DNA of 64,000 nucleotides from Clostridia bacterium (GCA_017524615.1 JAFXVJ010000007.1:1-64000), one strand, 5' to 3'; positions 36,826-47,091 are shown, numbered from the stretch's first letter. The notes: generated by a model not told the origin, from the sequence alone. Translations and numbers: made by a program.

Positions 36826-37971
36826 TCACTGCGCGTCCCGGTATTCCCGGTCGATCTGCTGCAGCCATTCGATGATGGACAGGCTCTGGGGGCAGGCCGC
36901 CTCGCAGGCGCCGCATTGGACGCATTGGGAGGCGTCGTGGCCGTCGCGGGCCATGCCGGCGTAGCGGCGGAGGAACTGGCCGGGGCGATCGAACATTTTG
37001 CTCTGATTGTAGGCTTCGAAAATATCCGGGATATGCACCTCCTGGGGGCAGGGCTGGCAGTAGCGGCAGCCGGTACACTTGACGGGCATGCGGCTCAGAT
37101 ACGCCTGCTTGAGGGCGCGGGTAAAGGCCCGTTCCTCCTCGGTCAGGCCGCCCACGGTGAGGGAGTCGAATATGCGCAGGTTATCCTCTAACTGCTCCAT
37201 GGAGCTCATACCGCTCAGGATGGTGGCCACCTCGGGATAATCGGCGATGTAGGCGAAGGCCCATTCCACAGCACTGCGGCGGGTGGGAGCGCTGTCGATC
37301 AGGGTTTGCACGTTCTTCGGCGGATTGGCCAGCGCGCCGCCCCGCAGCGGTTCCATGATCACCACGGGTATGCCCCGCTTCCCGGCGGCCCGCAGGCCTT
37401 CTTCCGTGGCCTGCTCCTGGTCGTCCAGGTAATTGTACTGGATCTGGCACATGCCCCACTGATCATAGTCGTTCAGGATCTCCATAAAGGCGGCCTTGCC
37501 GTCATGGAAGGAAAAGCCGGGATGCCTGATCCGGCCGTCCCGCAGGGCCTGGGCCAGGAAATCCTTGTAGTGGAAAGCCCGCATCTGTTCCAGCCGATCC
37601 CGGTTCATGGCGTGCAGCAGGTAGAAATCCACATACGGCACATCCAGATTTTTCAATTGCTCGTCCAGCAGGCGGTTCATATCCTTTTCCTCCCGGACCG
37701 CCCAGATGGGCAGCTTGGTGGTCAGGGTTACCTTTTCCCGATAACCGTCCTTCAGGGCTTGGCCTACCACGGTTTCGCTTTCGCCCCCGTGATAAGGATA
37801 GGCGGTGTCCACATAGGTGATGCCGCCGTCGATGCCCCGGCGGAGCATGGCGATGGCCGCGGGACGGTCGATCACAGTGCTTTCTCCCTGCGTTTGGGTG
37901 GGCAGGCGCATACAGCCAAATCCCAGCCTGGATACAGAAAAACCGTGCGGCCCAAAGGGTACGTACTGCAT
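36826..37971 (-). CDS. Aldo/keto reductase with C-terminal 4Fe-4S ferredoxin domain
   Basis: The 381-residue protein has an AKR barrel: RLGFGCMRLPT, YVDTAYPYHGGESETVVGQAL (catalytic Asp/Tyr region), KLPIW with the lysine, and HAMNRDRLEQ. The last 90 residues have cysteine clusters (CTGCRYCQPCPQEV and CVQCGACEAACPQSL) for two iron-sulfur sites. The family is NADPH- or ferredoxin-linked and of unknown natural substrate. The start was placed at 37971, with GGAGG upstream. Confidence 0.9.
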   Translation of the reverse strand: MQYVPFGPHGFSVSRLGFGCMRLPTQTQGESTVIDRPAAIAMLRRGIDGGITYVDTAYPYHGGESETVVGQALKDGYREKVTLTTKLPIWAVREEKDMNRLLDEQLKNLDVPYVDFYLLHAMNRDRLEQMRAFHYKDFLAQALRDGRIRHPGFSFHDGKAAFMEILNDYDQWGMCQIQYNYLDDQEQATEEGLRAAGKRGIPVVIMEPLRGGALANPPKNVQTLIDSAPTRRSAVEWAFAYIADYPEVATILSGMSSMEQLEDNLRIFDSLTVGGLTEEERAFTRALKQAYLSRMPVKCTGCRYCQPCPQEVHIPDIFEAYNQSKMFDRPGQFLRRYAGMARDGHDASQCVQCGACEAACPQSLSIIEWLQQIDREYRDAQ

Positions 37972-38042
37972 AAAAAATACCTCCTTCATCCGTTGTGAGG
38001 CGGAGCATCCTCCCGCCCGCAAAGCGATGCGTGTTCATGTAC

Positions 38043-38071
38043 AGTATAAAGGAAAGACGGCGATTTGTCCA
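38043..38071 (-). promoter_or_regulatory. Promoter of the aldo/keto reductase gene
   Basis: On the minus strand TGGACA (plus 38066-38071), a 17-base spacer and TATACT (plus 38043-38048) form a near-consensus promoter. Confidence 0.8.
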
Positions 38072-38194
38072 TGATGATTCGATCAAACGGTCCCCCGCGG
38101 TCAGGGCAGCGCAGCACACCGCTTCCGGGCAGGCCGGCCCCTGCTGTTCTTCTGCCCGGACAGCCCCTGAACGTTCCTGATCCGTATACACCGC

Positions 38195-39307
38195 CTACAG
38201 CAATTCCACCAGTACGCTGTTTTGCAGATCCATGCCCCGGCGGGTGAGGCGAAGGCGGCCGTTTTCCCAGGTGACCAGCCCCTGCCGCAGGGGCTTTTCC
38301 AGTTTGGCGCCGAAGGCATCGCGAAGGGACACGCCGTGCATGCGGAAAAAGGCCGCCTCCGACACCCCTTCCATCATGCGCAGGCCCAGCATCACGCTTT
38401 CAAATCGGGCGTCCTCCGGAGAAAGGACCGTTTCCCGGGCGGGTTTGCCCGCCAGGTAATCGTTCGTGTCCGGCGGGTTCTGATACCGGATATTGCCCAG
38501 GAAGCCGCAGGCGGCGCTGCCCAGCCCCAGGTATTCCTTCCGGCGCCAGCAATCCACGTTGTGGCGGCAGGCACAGCCGGGCAGGGCGAAATTGCTGATT
38601 TCATACTGCTCAAAGCCGTGGTCGGCCAGGGATTTGCGGCAGGCTTCGTACATGTCCCGTTCCGCGTCTTCTTCCGGCAGGATCCACGCGCCTTTTTTCA
38701 CCATGTCGTGCATGGCGGTGCCCTCCTCCACGATCAGGCCGTAGCAGGAAAGGTGGGTGGGAGAGAGCGCCAGCGCGGCCGCCAGGGTTTCCTCCACCTG
38801 GGCGACGGTTTGTGTGGGCAGCCCCAGCATCAGATCCAGATTGATATTGCGAAATCCTGCCCGGCGGGCCAGATCCACCGAAGCCGCCACCTGATCCCAG
38901 GTGTGGATGCGTCCCAGCAGGGCCAGGAGCCGCGGCTGGCAGGCCTGAGCCCCCAGGGACAGGCGATTGACGCCGTGCCGCCGCAGCACGGCCAGGAATT
39001 CCTCTGTGACCGTGCCCGGATTGCATTCACAGGAGCATTCGGCGTCGGGAAGAAAGGCAAAACGCGCCCGCAGCGCGTTCAGCAGCCGATCCATCAGCGC
39101 CGCGGGAAGCAGGGAGGGGGTGCCGCCGCCGATGTACAGCGTGGAAATGACAAAATCCGGGCTGGATTTTTCATCCATTTCCCGGATCACGCGATCCACA
39201 TAAGGGATCATCTGGCCCTCCCGCCCGGCAAAGGACGCAAAATCGCAGTAGGCGCATTTGCGGACGCAGAAGGGGATATGCAGATACAGGCCGATTTCTT
39301 TTTTCAT
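38195..39307 (-). CDS. hemW: HemW heme chaperone, radical SAM family
   Basis: The 370-residue protein begins GLYLHIPFCVRKCAYCDFAS, the radical SAM CxxxCxxC of HemN/HemW. YIGGGTPSLL and the absence of an extra N-terminal cysteine-bearing extension favour HemW over HemN. HemW binds heme and is thought to load it into respiratory proteins. It shares a 4-base overlap (ATGA) with the DUF5711-like gene upstream. Confidence 0.93.
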   Translation of the reverse strand: MKKEIGLYLHIPFCVRKCAYCDFASFAGREGQMIPYVDRVIREMDEKSSPDFVISTLYIGGGTPSLLPAALMDRLLNALRARFAFLPDAECSCECNPGTVTEEFLAVLRRHGVNRLSLGAQACQPRLLALLGRIHTWDQVAASVDLARRAGFRNINLDLMLGLPTQTVAQVEETLAAALALSPTHLSCYGLIVEEGTAMHDMVKKGAWILPEEDAERDMYEACRKSLADHGFEQYEISNFALPGCACRHNVDCWRRKEYLGLGSAACGFLGNIRYQNPPDTNDYLAGKPARETVLSPEDARFESVMLGLRMMEGVSEAAFFRMHGVSLRDAFGAKLEKPLRQGLVTWENGRLRLTRRGMDLQNSVLVELL

Positions 39308-40413
39308 GGCAGGGTGACGGCATACACGTCGTTGCCGCAGCAGAGCAGGGCGGTGCCGTTGCGCAGGATGCCCAGGAAACCGGTCACGGAATGGCCGCCC
39401 AATTCGCCCGGCAGGGAGATGGTCGTGAAGCGGCGGTCATTCATGCTGGCGCGATAGATCATTTCACTGGAAAACGCATAGATTTGACGGTTATACAGCG
39501 CCGCGCCCACGCAGGGCGACGGAAGGGAGAAACGCTTGTCCGTTTTGCCGCTGATGAGACGCAGCTGGTTGATGCGGCCCAGATCGTCCGTTTGATGGGC
39601 GGTGGTGAACAAAAGAATGGCGTCGTTCCCGTTGATTTGGTGGTCGATCAGCTGCCAGCCGTACACCAGCACGGTGCCGGTGGTGTCCTGGGTGCCCCGG
39701 TAGTCATACTGGCGCAGCTGCCGGGTGCTGATCACGTTCAGCTTGCCCCCCGCGTATACCACGGAGTACACCAGGTTCTCCCCGAGGGAAATGCCGCCGG
39801 AGTTGCTCAGGTTCACACGGAAGGTATTGAGGGTCGTATCGGGCACCGCGCCGTATACATCCAGGGCGGTGGACCACAGATAATCGCCGTCGCTGAAAAA
39901 GCCAAGATCCAGCAGGATCATGTCCCGATAGGCATTGGTTTCGCTGTCCACACTGGTGCCCTGCATATCCTTGATGACCAGGGAAGGGCTGATATCCCCG
40001 CCCAGCACCACGGCCACATATTTGCTGCCCACCCGGGCGAACTGGATGGAGTCGGCCAGGTTTTCGTTGTAGGAGGAGTGGCCGTTGCGGTCAATGATGT
40101 GCAATTGCGTGCCGGACCAGGCGGCGATCACGGAATCGGAGCAGGTGAAGGACGCGTTGGCTCCCAGGGCATAGGTCCAGCGTTCATTTCCGTTGGAAGC
40201 CAGGCAGTACAGCGTGGCGCCGTCGTAATACAGCAGATCGCTGCCGAAGGGCGTGATGTCCTGATAGGCGATGCAGCGCAGACGGGTGGCCGTCACCGCG
40301 CGGCTGCCGCCCCCGCCGAAGAAATAAAGAATCACCAGCAGAATCACCACGGCGACGGCTATGACCGCGATCCGCTGCCGCTTTCGATTCATGGGCTCAC
40401 TGGAAAACTGCAT
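39304..40413 (-). CDS. DUF5711-like membrane-anchored beta-propeller protein
   Basis: The 369-residue protein has one N-terminal membrane helix (IAVIAVAVVILLVILYFFGG). The outside part is rich in short beta repeats such as LYYDGATLYCLASNGNERWT, which look like propeller blades of the PQQ type. I recognise it as the DUF5711 family common in Clostridia; its function is unknown. It is translationally coupled to hemW. Confidence 0.75.
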   Translation of the reverse strand: MQFSSEPMNRKRQRIAVIAVAVVILLVILYFFGGGGSRAVTATRLRCIAYQDITPFGSDLLYYDGATLYCLASNGNERWTYALGANASFTCSDSVIAAWSGTQLHIIDRNGHSSYNENLADSIQFARVGSKYVAVVLGGDISPSLVIKDMQGTSVDSETNAYRDMILLDLGFFSDGDYLWSTALDVYGAVPDTTLNTFRVNLSNSGGISLGENLVYSVVYAGGKLNVISTRQLRQYDYRGTQDTTGTVLVYGWQLIDHQINGNDAILLFTTAHQTDDLGRINQLRLISGKTDKRFSLPSPCVGAALYNRQIYAFSSEMIYRASMNDRRFTTISLPGELGGHSVTGFLGILRNGTALLCCGNDVYAVTLP

Positions 40414-40472
40414 GCACGCATCCGCCTTCCTGAAGGGATCCGGGAGCCATTCCCGGTAGCAGTATTATACAT

Positions 40473-43400
40473 TCATTTTGTTTTTCCGTCAAACAGGGAA
40501 AGAATGTCCTTTTCTGTCAGGCGGGTGGGCATTTCTTCTCCCGGCGTGATCAGCTGATCGAACAGACGGCGCTTGCGGGCGCTCATGCTCAGCACCTGCT
40601 CTTCGATGGAATGATGCACCACCAGCCGCAGCACCTCCACTTTTTTCGTCTGCCCGATCCGGTGGGCCCGGCCGGTGGCCTGCTCCTCCGCGGTGGGGTT
40701 CCACCAGGGATCGTAGTGGATCACCAAATCGGCGCCGGTCAGGTTCAGCCCCGTGCCGCCGGCCTTGAGGGAAATGAGGAACACCGGGGCTTCGCCGGCG
40801 TTGAAGCGGCGGGTCAGCTCCAGGCGCTGCGCCCCGGGGGTTTCCCCGTCCAGGTACAGGCTGGCGATGCCTTCCTGATTCAGGCGTTTTTCAATCAGCC
40901 GCAGCATGGAGGTGAACTGGGAAAAGATCAGGGCGCGCCTTCCCGCGGCCAATGCTCCGGGCAGCACGTCCATGAGCAATTCCATTTTGCCGCTCAGCCC
41001 CTGATAATCGGGCAGGCACAGAACGGGATGGCAGCAGATCTGTCTGAGCTCTGTAATGGCGGACAACACCTCCGCCCGACCGCGTCCCAGGCCTTTTTCC
41101 CGAAGCAGCTGATCCACCCGCTCCCGCTTTTGCAGCAGGGCCGCGTCGTACACACGCCGCTGCTCCGGCGGCAGTTCGGCCATCAGCACGCTTTCCAGCC
41201 GTTCCGGCAATTCGCCCAGCACATCGGCTTTCAGCCTGCGCATCAGGAAGGGACGGATGCGGCGGCGCAGCTCGTCGGCGTTCTGCCCCTCGCCCCAGCG
41301 CCGCAGAAATTCGGTGTACCGGGGCAGGTATCCCGGAAGCACGAAATCAAACAGGCTCCACAGCTCGCCCGCGTGGTTTTCCATGGGGGTGCCAGTGAGG
41401 GCGATGCGGGTGTCGGCGGTCAATTGCTTTACCGCATGGGCCCCCACGCTCTGCACGTTTTTGATCTGCTGGGCCTCGTCCAGCACGGCGAAACGGAAGG
41501 GGATATGCTTCATCAGGGCGATATCCCGCCGGATCAGAGGATAGCTGGTGATCACCAGATCGGGCGCGTTTTCGCCCTGCAGGGTGGCGATCTGCTCTGC
41601 CCGGCTGGCCTGGCTGCCGCTGAGCAGCAGCACCGACAGCTGCGGCGTGAACCGGCGGCATTCGCTGAGCCAGTTATAGGTGAGGGTGGTGGGGGCTACG
41701 ATCAGGGAAGGCCGGCGATCCGGCGACTGCTGAACGCATTTCAAAAGGGCGGACAGCATCTGCACCGTTTTGCCCAGGCCCATGTCATCCGCCAAAATGC
41801 CGCCCATGCCCAGGGCATGCAGCGCCATGAGCCATTCATAGCCCCTTTGCTGGTAGGGCCGCAGGCAATCGACAGGCGAGGGCGGCGGGGCATACGTCAG
41901 GGACGCGGCTTGGGCGGCATCGGCGTCCAGCGTTACATCAAGGCCGTTTTCCCGGATCAGCGAGGATAAATAGGCCGCCCAGCATGCGCCGATTCTTTCG
42001 CCGCCGGTGTTTTCCTCCGCTTCGGTCACGGCCTCCGCCAGGGGCTGCCAGGCCTGCTGGTCGCTCAGATCCAGGTATGCGCCTTCCTTGAAACGGAAAT
42101 ACCGGCGGCGCTTGCGCAGCGCGTCCAGCAGCGGCATCAGTTCCTCTACCGGCGTGCCGCCATCCGTCAGGTCCAGGCGCAATTGGCCGCTTTGCAGCCG
42201 CAGCGCCCCGCTGAACCGGGGCTTCCGGGGCGTGAGACGCTTGAAATCCTTGCTGAAGAATACTTCGGCGTACCGGGACAGCCGCGCGGCACCCTCCGTG
42301 ACGAAATCGAAAATCCGGTCCGCGCCGCTCAGATACACCTTGCCCTTGTACACGTGAAACCCGTCCCGGGCCAATTCGTCCATCACGAGCTTTTCGCCCG
42401 CCGCGTCCCGCAGCAGCAGGGCATCGTCCGGCAGGATCTCCGGCGAAAAGGGATCCAGCGTCACCTGGCCATACAGAAAGGACACCTGCGCGGTCACGTC
42501 CGGTCCCTCCTTGTCCAGGTAGATCCGGGCGGTGAGGGGAAGCCGCAGGAACCGGCTTTCCAAGGCCGGGTCAATGGTGACGGTGGACACCCGCAGCAGG
42601 AAGGGAAGCAGATCGCTCATCACCCGGGGGGTGTCCTGGGCGGTAAAGGCAAACTGCGCCTCCCGGCCGATGGAAAAGCGCCGCAGGGCAGCCAGCAGCG
42701 CCCGCTGCTCCGGCGGCACCAGCAGGCATTCCCCGTCCGCCAGAATATAGCGGAAATCCTTGGTCAGGGGATAAAAATCCTCCGGCAGCTCGGATGTGAT
42801 GGTGAGGCGCTGGGGCGACCCGTTCAAATGAAAATTCAAAGGCAGCAGGGCGGCGCGAATGCCCCGCAGGGCATATTGCAGGCCGTTGACCCGCAGGGTA
42901 AAGGGAAGATCCGCCAGGGCGTCCAGCACCCGCACGGCGGTACGGGGCTGCAAAAGCAGGATCCGCGCGTCCGCCCCGGTCAGGGTGTGGGCGCTGGGAG
43001 CCTCGCAGCATTCCGCCAGGGTATCCAGCAGCCGGTTCTGCTTTTCATCGAACCGCATCCACTGGGGCCGGTATTCGAAGCCCTTGCCGAAGGTGATCGC
43101 CTGGCCTTGTTCCCGGCAGGCCAGAAAATGGGGAATGTGGCGCACCACATACAGCCGGTCCTCCCCGATTTTCAGGCCGATGCGCAGGCCTTCCCGGGTC
43201 AAAAACAGCGTGGGGGAAAGGCGGATGCCATCGCTTTCGGGCAGCATGCCGGCCACCGCCTCAAACAGGGCGGGCACGGCCAGCTGAGCCCGGCGCTTCT
43301 CCATTTCCTGCAAAACGCCGCTTTCCAGGGCGGTCAGAGCGGCGGCCACCCCGTGGGCGCAGGGATACCCGCCGCAGTCGCACCGGATGCCCCCGGCGCT

Positions 43401-43556
43401 GACGGCCACGGTATGCCTTTCCTCGCCTGATACCAGGTACAGGATCTCGTCCTTCCCGCGGCGCGCCTCTTTCACCAGCGCGCGGCGGAACAGAACCCGT
43501 CCCTGGTCATATACCGCGTCCCCGGCCTGCTCCCGCAGCGCTTCCTCCGTCAGCAT
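40473..43556 (-). CDS. SNF2 family DNA helicase with SWIM zinc finger
   Basis: The 1,027-residue protein has an N-terminal SWIM finger (CDCGGYPCAHG). An N-terminal SNF2-associated region follows. The ATPase core shows DDMGLGKTVQ (Walker A region), VLDEAQQIKN (motif II), LTGTPMENH (III), SLKAGGTGLNLTGADLVIHY (V) and GRAHRIGQTKKV (VI). It is an ATP-driven double-strand DNA translocase; its partner is unknown. The start at 43556 has GGAGGAG upstream. It lies alone between repeats and the DUF5711-hemW pair. Confidence 0.93.
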   Translation of the reverse strand: MLTEEALREQAGDAVYDQGRVLFRRALVKEARRGKDEILYLVSGEERHTVAVSAGGIRCDCGGYPCAHGVAAALTALESGVLQEMEKRRAQLAVPALFEAVAGMLPESDGIRLSPTLFLTREGLRIGLKIGEDRLYVVRHIPHFLACREQGQAITFGKGFEYRPQWMRFDEKQNRLLDTLAECCEAPSAHTLTGADARILLLQPRTAVRVLDALADLPFTLRVNGLQYALRGIRAALLPLNFHLNGSPQRLTITSELPEDFYPLTKDFRYILADGECLLVPPEQRALLAALRRFSIGREAQFAFTAQDTPRVMSDLLPFLLRVSTVTIDPALESRFLRLPLTARIYLDKEGPDVTAQVSFLYGQVTLDPFSPEILPDDALLLRDAAGEKLVMDELARDGFHVYKGKVYLSGADRIFDFVTEGAARLSRYAEVFFSKDFKRLTPRKPRFSGALRLQSGQLRLDLTDGGTPVEELMPLLDALRKRRRYFRFKEGAYLDLSDQQAWQPLAEAVTEAEENTGGERIGACWAAYLSSLIRENGLDVTLDADAAQAASLTYAPPPSPVDCLRPYQQRGYEWLMALHALGMGGILADDMGLGKTVQMLSALLKCVQQSPDRRPSLIVAPTTLTYNWLSECRRFTPQLSVLLLSGSQASRAEQIATLQGENAPDLVITSYPLIRRDIALMKHIPFRFAVLDEAQQIKNVQSVGAHAVKQLTADTRIALTGTPMENHAGELWSLFDFVLPGYLPRYTEFLRRWGEGQNADELRRRIRPFLMRRLKADVLGELPERLESVLMAELPPEQRRVYDAALLQKRERVDQLLREKGLGRGRAEVLSAITELRQICCHPVLCLPDYQGLSGKMELLMDVLPGALAAGRRALIFSQFTSMLRLIEKRLNQEGIASLYLDGETPGAQRLELTRRFNAGEAPVFLISLKAGGTGLNLTGADLVIHYDPWWNPTAEEQATGRAHRIGQTKKVEVLRLVVHHSIEEQVLSMSARKRRLFDQLITPGEEMPTRLTEKDILSLFDGKTK

Positions 43557-43819
43557 ACCCGCTCCTCCTTGGAACCAAAAAATGCGTATCTTTTTAATAA
43601 TACGCCGCTTTCCGGGTTTTTCCTGCCGGCAAACCAAAAAAAGAAGGTCCGGCAGCCAAAGGCCGGAGCCTTGAGTTTTTTGCAGTTTTCCGGGATTTCA
43701 TGGGCGGGACTCAGCCGGATCGTCATCCGCCAGACGAATGATCGGAATGCCGGGAGGATGCGCGATAATGAAAGAAACGGGTTCTTCATGGATTGTTAAG
43801 AAAACGAAAACCATTCTGT

Positions 43820-43880
43820 GTCATCCCGAGAACAGTGAAGTTGAAAGGCGAAGCGCAGCCGAGGAATCTCAAAATGACAG
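43820..43880. repeat. Short related palindromic element
   Basis: It begins GTCATCCCGAG and ends CTCAAAATGACAG, with GAGGAATCTC near the end. It looks like a shortened or divergent member of the repeat family seen at 6096 and 43967. Confidence 0.5.
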
Positions 43881-43966
43881 GAATGGCCTTTTCTTTCTGA
43901 CTTTCCGGGAAGAATCAGGAAATGGATTTCTGATACTATACTCAAATTAAAATAGCATGTAAAAAA

Positions 43967-44160
43967 ACGCTCCTGTCATCCCGAGCGGAGTGGAGCGAGA
44001 GCGGAACGAAGTCGAGGGATCTTTGAGAAACAGATTCCTTCCAGCAGCATATTACCAAGTTTCCAGATCCCTCCGCTCTGCTTCGCTCTCGCTCCGCTTC
44101 GGTCGGGATGACATTGTAACTTCGTCTATCTTCCTTGCCGATTTTATTTGAGAATAGTAT
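43967..44160. repeat. Hairpin-forming intergenic repeat, copy 2
   Basis: The same 194-bp unit as 6096-6289, with arms at 43975-44022 and 44065-44112. Both copies have the same orientation. It sits in a 674-bp gap between the SNF2 gene and trkH, otherwise without genes. Confidence 0.85.
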
Positions 44161-44175
44161 GATTGACGCATATAA

Positions 44176-44226
44176 AGAAAAAGGCCTTCCGGGAAAGCGG
44201 ACGAACGCGTCTCCGAAAAGCCTTTC
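44176..44226 (-). terminator. Terminator of the trk operon
   Basis: AAAGGC and GCCTTT with an inner CGG/CCG and GACG/CGTC pairing form a long imperfect stem; on the minus strand it is followed by a T-rich run. It lies just beyond the trkH stop. Confidence 0.7.
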
Positions 44227-44230
44227 GTGC

Positions 44231-45676
44231 TCAGTTTTTCTTCCACACAGTGGGGGAAAACAGGATCAGGATGGGATAGATCTCCAGCCGGCCGGCCAGC
44301 ATCAGGAAAGACAAAAGCACCTTGGCGGGGGTAGAGAAGAAGGCGAAATTCCCGGTGGGGCCCACCCGGTTCAGGCCGGGGCCTACGTTGGACAGGCAGG
44401 TCAGCGTGGCGGTCACGGCGGTGCCCAGATCCGTTTTTTGGAAAACGGCCAGCAGCAGCGTGCCGCAGCCCGCCAAACCCAGCCACAGGAACAGGTACAC
44501 GCCCAATTGGGCCAGGGTGCTTTCCTGCACGGGCTTTCCCTCGAAGCGCACCACGGCCACCTTCCGGGGCTGCAGGGTATGCTCCAGATCCCGGTAGGCG
44601 GATTTGCCCAGCAGCAGCACGCGGCTGAGCTTGAAGCCGCCGGCGGTGGAACCCGCGCAGGCGCCCACGCACAGCAGCACCATCAGCAGCACGCGGGACA
44701 GAAGCGGCCAGGCATCGAAATTGGCGGTAGAGAAGCCGGTAGTGGAGGCAATGGCGGTGACCTGGAAGAAAGCGTTTCGCAGGGCGGTGAAGAAGCCCTC
44801 CTTGGTTTGCGGCAGGATATTGAAGGTAATGATCAGCGTGATGGTCAGGGTGATGCCCAGATAAGCCCACAATTCCTCATTTTGCAGGATGGGCTCCTTT
44901 TCCCGGCGGACCAAATGAAAATAGATGGTGAAATTGACGCCGAACAGCATCATGAACACGGCGATGATCCACTGGATCAGGGGGCTAAAGTGCGCGATGC
45001 TGTTATTGTAATTGGAGAATCCGCCGGTGCCTGCGGTGCCGAAGGCGTGGATCAGCGCGTCATACACGTTCATGCCCGCGGCCAAAAGCAGCACGGCCTC
45101 AATGACGGTGAGGCCCAGATACAGGCCATAGAGCATCTTGGCCGTATCGCTCATTTTGGGCAGCAGCTTGGAGAAGGTGGGGCCGGGGCTTTCCGCGCGG
45201 GCCAGGTGGGCCGTGCGGCCGGACAGCCGGGGCAGGATGGCCACCGTCAGCACCAGCACGCCCATGCCCCCGATCCAGTGGGTGAAGGAGCGCCAGAACA
45301 GCACCCCCCGGGGCAGCGATTCGATTTCCGTCAGAATGGTGGAGCCGGTGGTGGAAAAGCCGCTGCACGTTTCAAAATAAGCGTCGGCCAGGCTGGGCAT
45401 CGCCCTGGAAAATACGAAGGGCAAGGCCCCGAAGAAGCTGAGGATCACCCAGCTCAGCCCTGCCACGGCCATGCCGTCCCGTGCGGTCAGATCGTCCCGC
45501 TGGGGCTTGAGCAGCAGGGCGGGGATTCCGCAAACCGCGGTGAGGACGATGGTGTACACAAAGGCCATCGCGTCGCCCTCACGGTAAATCAGCGCCACCG
45601 CCAGGGAGGGCACCATCAGCGCCGCTTCCATCAGCAGCAGCCGGCCCAGCAGCCGGAATACCAACTTATAGTTCAA
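44231..45676 (-). CDS. trkH: TrkH/KtrB-type potassium channel subunit
   Basis: The 481-residue membrane protein has pore-loop selectivity segments: CSGFSTTGSTIL, AFGTAGTGGFSNYN, AIASTTGFSTANF and LTCLSNVGPGL, one per MPM repeat. It forms the potassium pore and is gated by the TrkA-type protein encoded just upstream (18-base gap). It works in the cytoplasmic membrane for potassium uptake. Confidence 0.95.
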   Translation of the reverse strand: MNYKLVFRLLGRLLLMEAALMVPSLAVALIYREGDAMAFVYTIVLTAVCGIPALLLKPQRDDLTARDGMAVAGLSWVILSFFGALPFVFSRAMPSLADAYFETCSGFSTTGSTILTEIESLPRGVLFWRSFTHWIGGMGVLVLTVAILPRLSGRTAHLARAESPGPTFSKLLPKMSDTAKMLYGLYLGLTVIEAVLLLAAGMNVYDALIHAFGTAGTGGFSNYNNSIAHFSPLIQWIIAVFMMLFGVNFTIYFHLVRREKEPILQNEELWAYLGITLTITLIITFNILPQTKEGFFTALRNAFFQVTAIASTTGFSTANFDAWPLLSRVLLMVLLCVGACAGSTAGGFKLSRVLLLGKSAYRDLEHTLQPRKVAVVRFEGKPVQESTLAQLGVYLFLWLGLAGCGTLLLAVFQKTDLGTAVTATLTCLSNVGPGLNRVGPTGNFAFFSTPAKVLLSFLMLAGRLEIYPILILFSPTVWKKN

Positions 45677-45694
45677 TGCTTCAAATCCCCTTTT

Positions 45695-47059
45695 TTACCG
45701 TTTGACCACTTGATCCAGCGAGCTCAGGCCGGTACGGCGGCTGATCACCACCACGTGGTCCCCGGCTTCGATGGTATCGTTGCCGAAGGGCACCATCACC
45801 TGGCCGTCCCGCACGATCACGGCGATCAGGGCGTCGTTGGTGACGGACAGATCCCGCAGAGGCACGTGGATATAGTCGGCGGTGGCCTCGGCGATGAATT
45901 CCAGCGCTTCAGCCTTGCCCTCCATCAGGCGGTACATTCTTTCCACCGCGGCGTAGGAGCGGCTGGCGCGGCCCCGCACGGTGCGCAGAATGGAATTGCA
46001 GGCGACGGTTTTGGGGCTGATGATGCTGTCCAGGCCCATATTGTGCATGATGGCGGAATAATTATCCCGGCTGGACTTCACGATCACCTTTTTCACGCCC
46101 CGCTGGGCGGCGTAAAAGCCGCTCATCAGGTTTTCCTCGTCCCGGTCGGACACGGGAATGAAGGCATGGGCGTCGGTCAGGCCTTCGCTTTCCAGCAGCT
46201 CCTGATCGGTGCCGTCTCCCTGGATGATGTTGGCCCCCGGCAGCATTTCGGACAGCCTGCGGGCCTTTTCCGGGTTGATCTCGATGATGGACACCTTGAT
46301 TTTCATGCCCAGCAGCATGGAGGCCAGGTAATAGGCGATGCGGCTGCCGCCCATGATGATCACGGAGCGGATGCTGGTGGTGCCCTTGCCCAAGGCAATG
46401 AAGAAATCCGTGATGGTGGCCACGTCGGACACCACGTGCACCCGGTCGCCCGGCTGGATCACAAAATCCCCTTTGGGGATGATGATTTCGCCGTCCCGTT
46501 CCACCGCGCAGAACAGCACCTGGGGCAAATGCCTGTTCTTTTTGTACATTTCGCGCATGGGAACGCCTACCACCGGGTCGCCCTCTGCGGCGCGGAAATC
46601 AGCCATTTCCACCCGGCCCCGGGCGAAGGTTTCAATGCTGCCCGCAAAGGGGAAGCGCAGCATGCGGCTGATTTCCCGGGCGGTAGCCCGCTCCGGGTTG
46701 ATGGCGTAGTCGATGGATAATTCCTTCTGTAAAAACGGCAGGCTGGTCAGGTATTCCGGATCGCGGATGCGGGCAATGGTGTATTGCGCCCCCAGCCGTT
46801 TGGCCGTCAGGCAGGACAGCATGTTGATTTCATCGCCCATGGTGGCGGCGATGAGGATATCGGCGTGCTGCACGTCCGCCTCCTTCAGGGTGTTGGCGCT
46901 GACGCCGCTGCCCTTGATGAACATGGCGTCCATGGTGTCCATGCTGCGCTGCAGCACGGATTCATTGCGGTCCACTACCGTCACGTCATGCCCTTCTTCA
47001 ATCAGGCTCAGAGCCAGGGAGGAGCCCATTTTCCCCCCGCCAATGACTACGATTCGCAT
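45695..47059 (-). CDS. trkA: TrkA-type potassium uptake regulator
   Basis: The 454-residue protein has two RCK units, each a Rossmann domain plus TrkA_C. The first starts MRIVVIGGGKMGSSLALSLI, the second SVIIMGGSRIAYYLASMLLG. VGVPMREMYKKNRHLPQVLF and IHVPLRDLSVTNDAL mark the two TrkA_C parts. It binds nucleotides (NAD(H) or ATP/ADP in the family) and gates TrkH. Confidence 0.95.
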   Translation of the reverse strand: MRIVVIGGGKMGSSLALSLIEEGHDVTVVDRNESVLQRSMDTMDAMFIKGSGVSANTLKEADVQHADILIAATMGDEINMLSCLTAKRLGAQYTIARIRDPEYLTSLPFLQKELSIDYAINPERATAREISRMLRFPFAGSIETFARGRVEMADFRAAEGDPVVGVPMREMYKKNRHLPQVLFCAVERDGEIIIPKGDFVIQPGDRVHVVSDVATITDFFIALGKGTTSIRSVIIMGGSRIAYYLASMLLGMKIKVSIIEINPEKARRLSEMLPGANIIQGDGTDQELLESEGLTDAHAFIPVSDRDEENLMSGFYAAQRGVKKVIVKSSRDNYSAIMHNMGLDSIISPKTVACNSILRTVRGRASRSYAAVERMYRLMEGKAEALEFIAEATADYIHVPLRDLSVTNDALIAVIVRDGQVMVPFGNDTIEAGDHVVVISRRTGLSSLDQVVKR

Positions 47060-47091
47060 GAATTCCTCCTGTAATATCGGAAATCGTTCCC

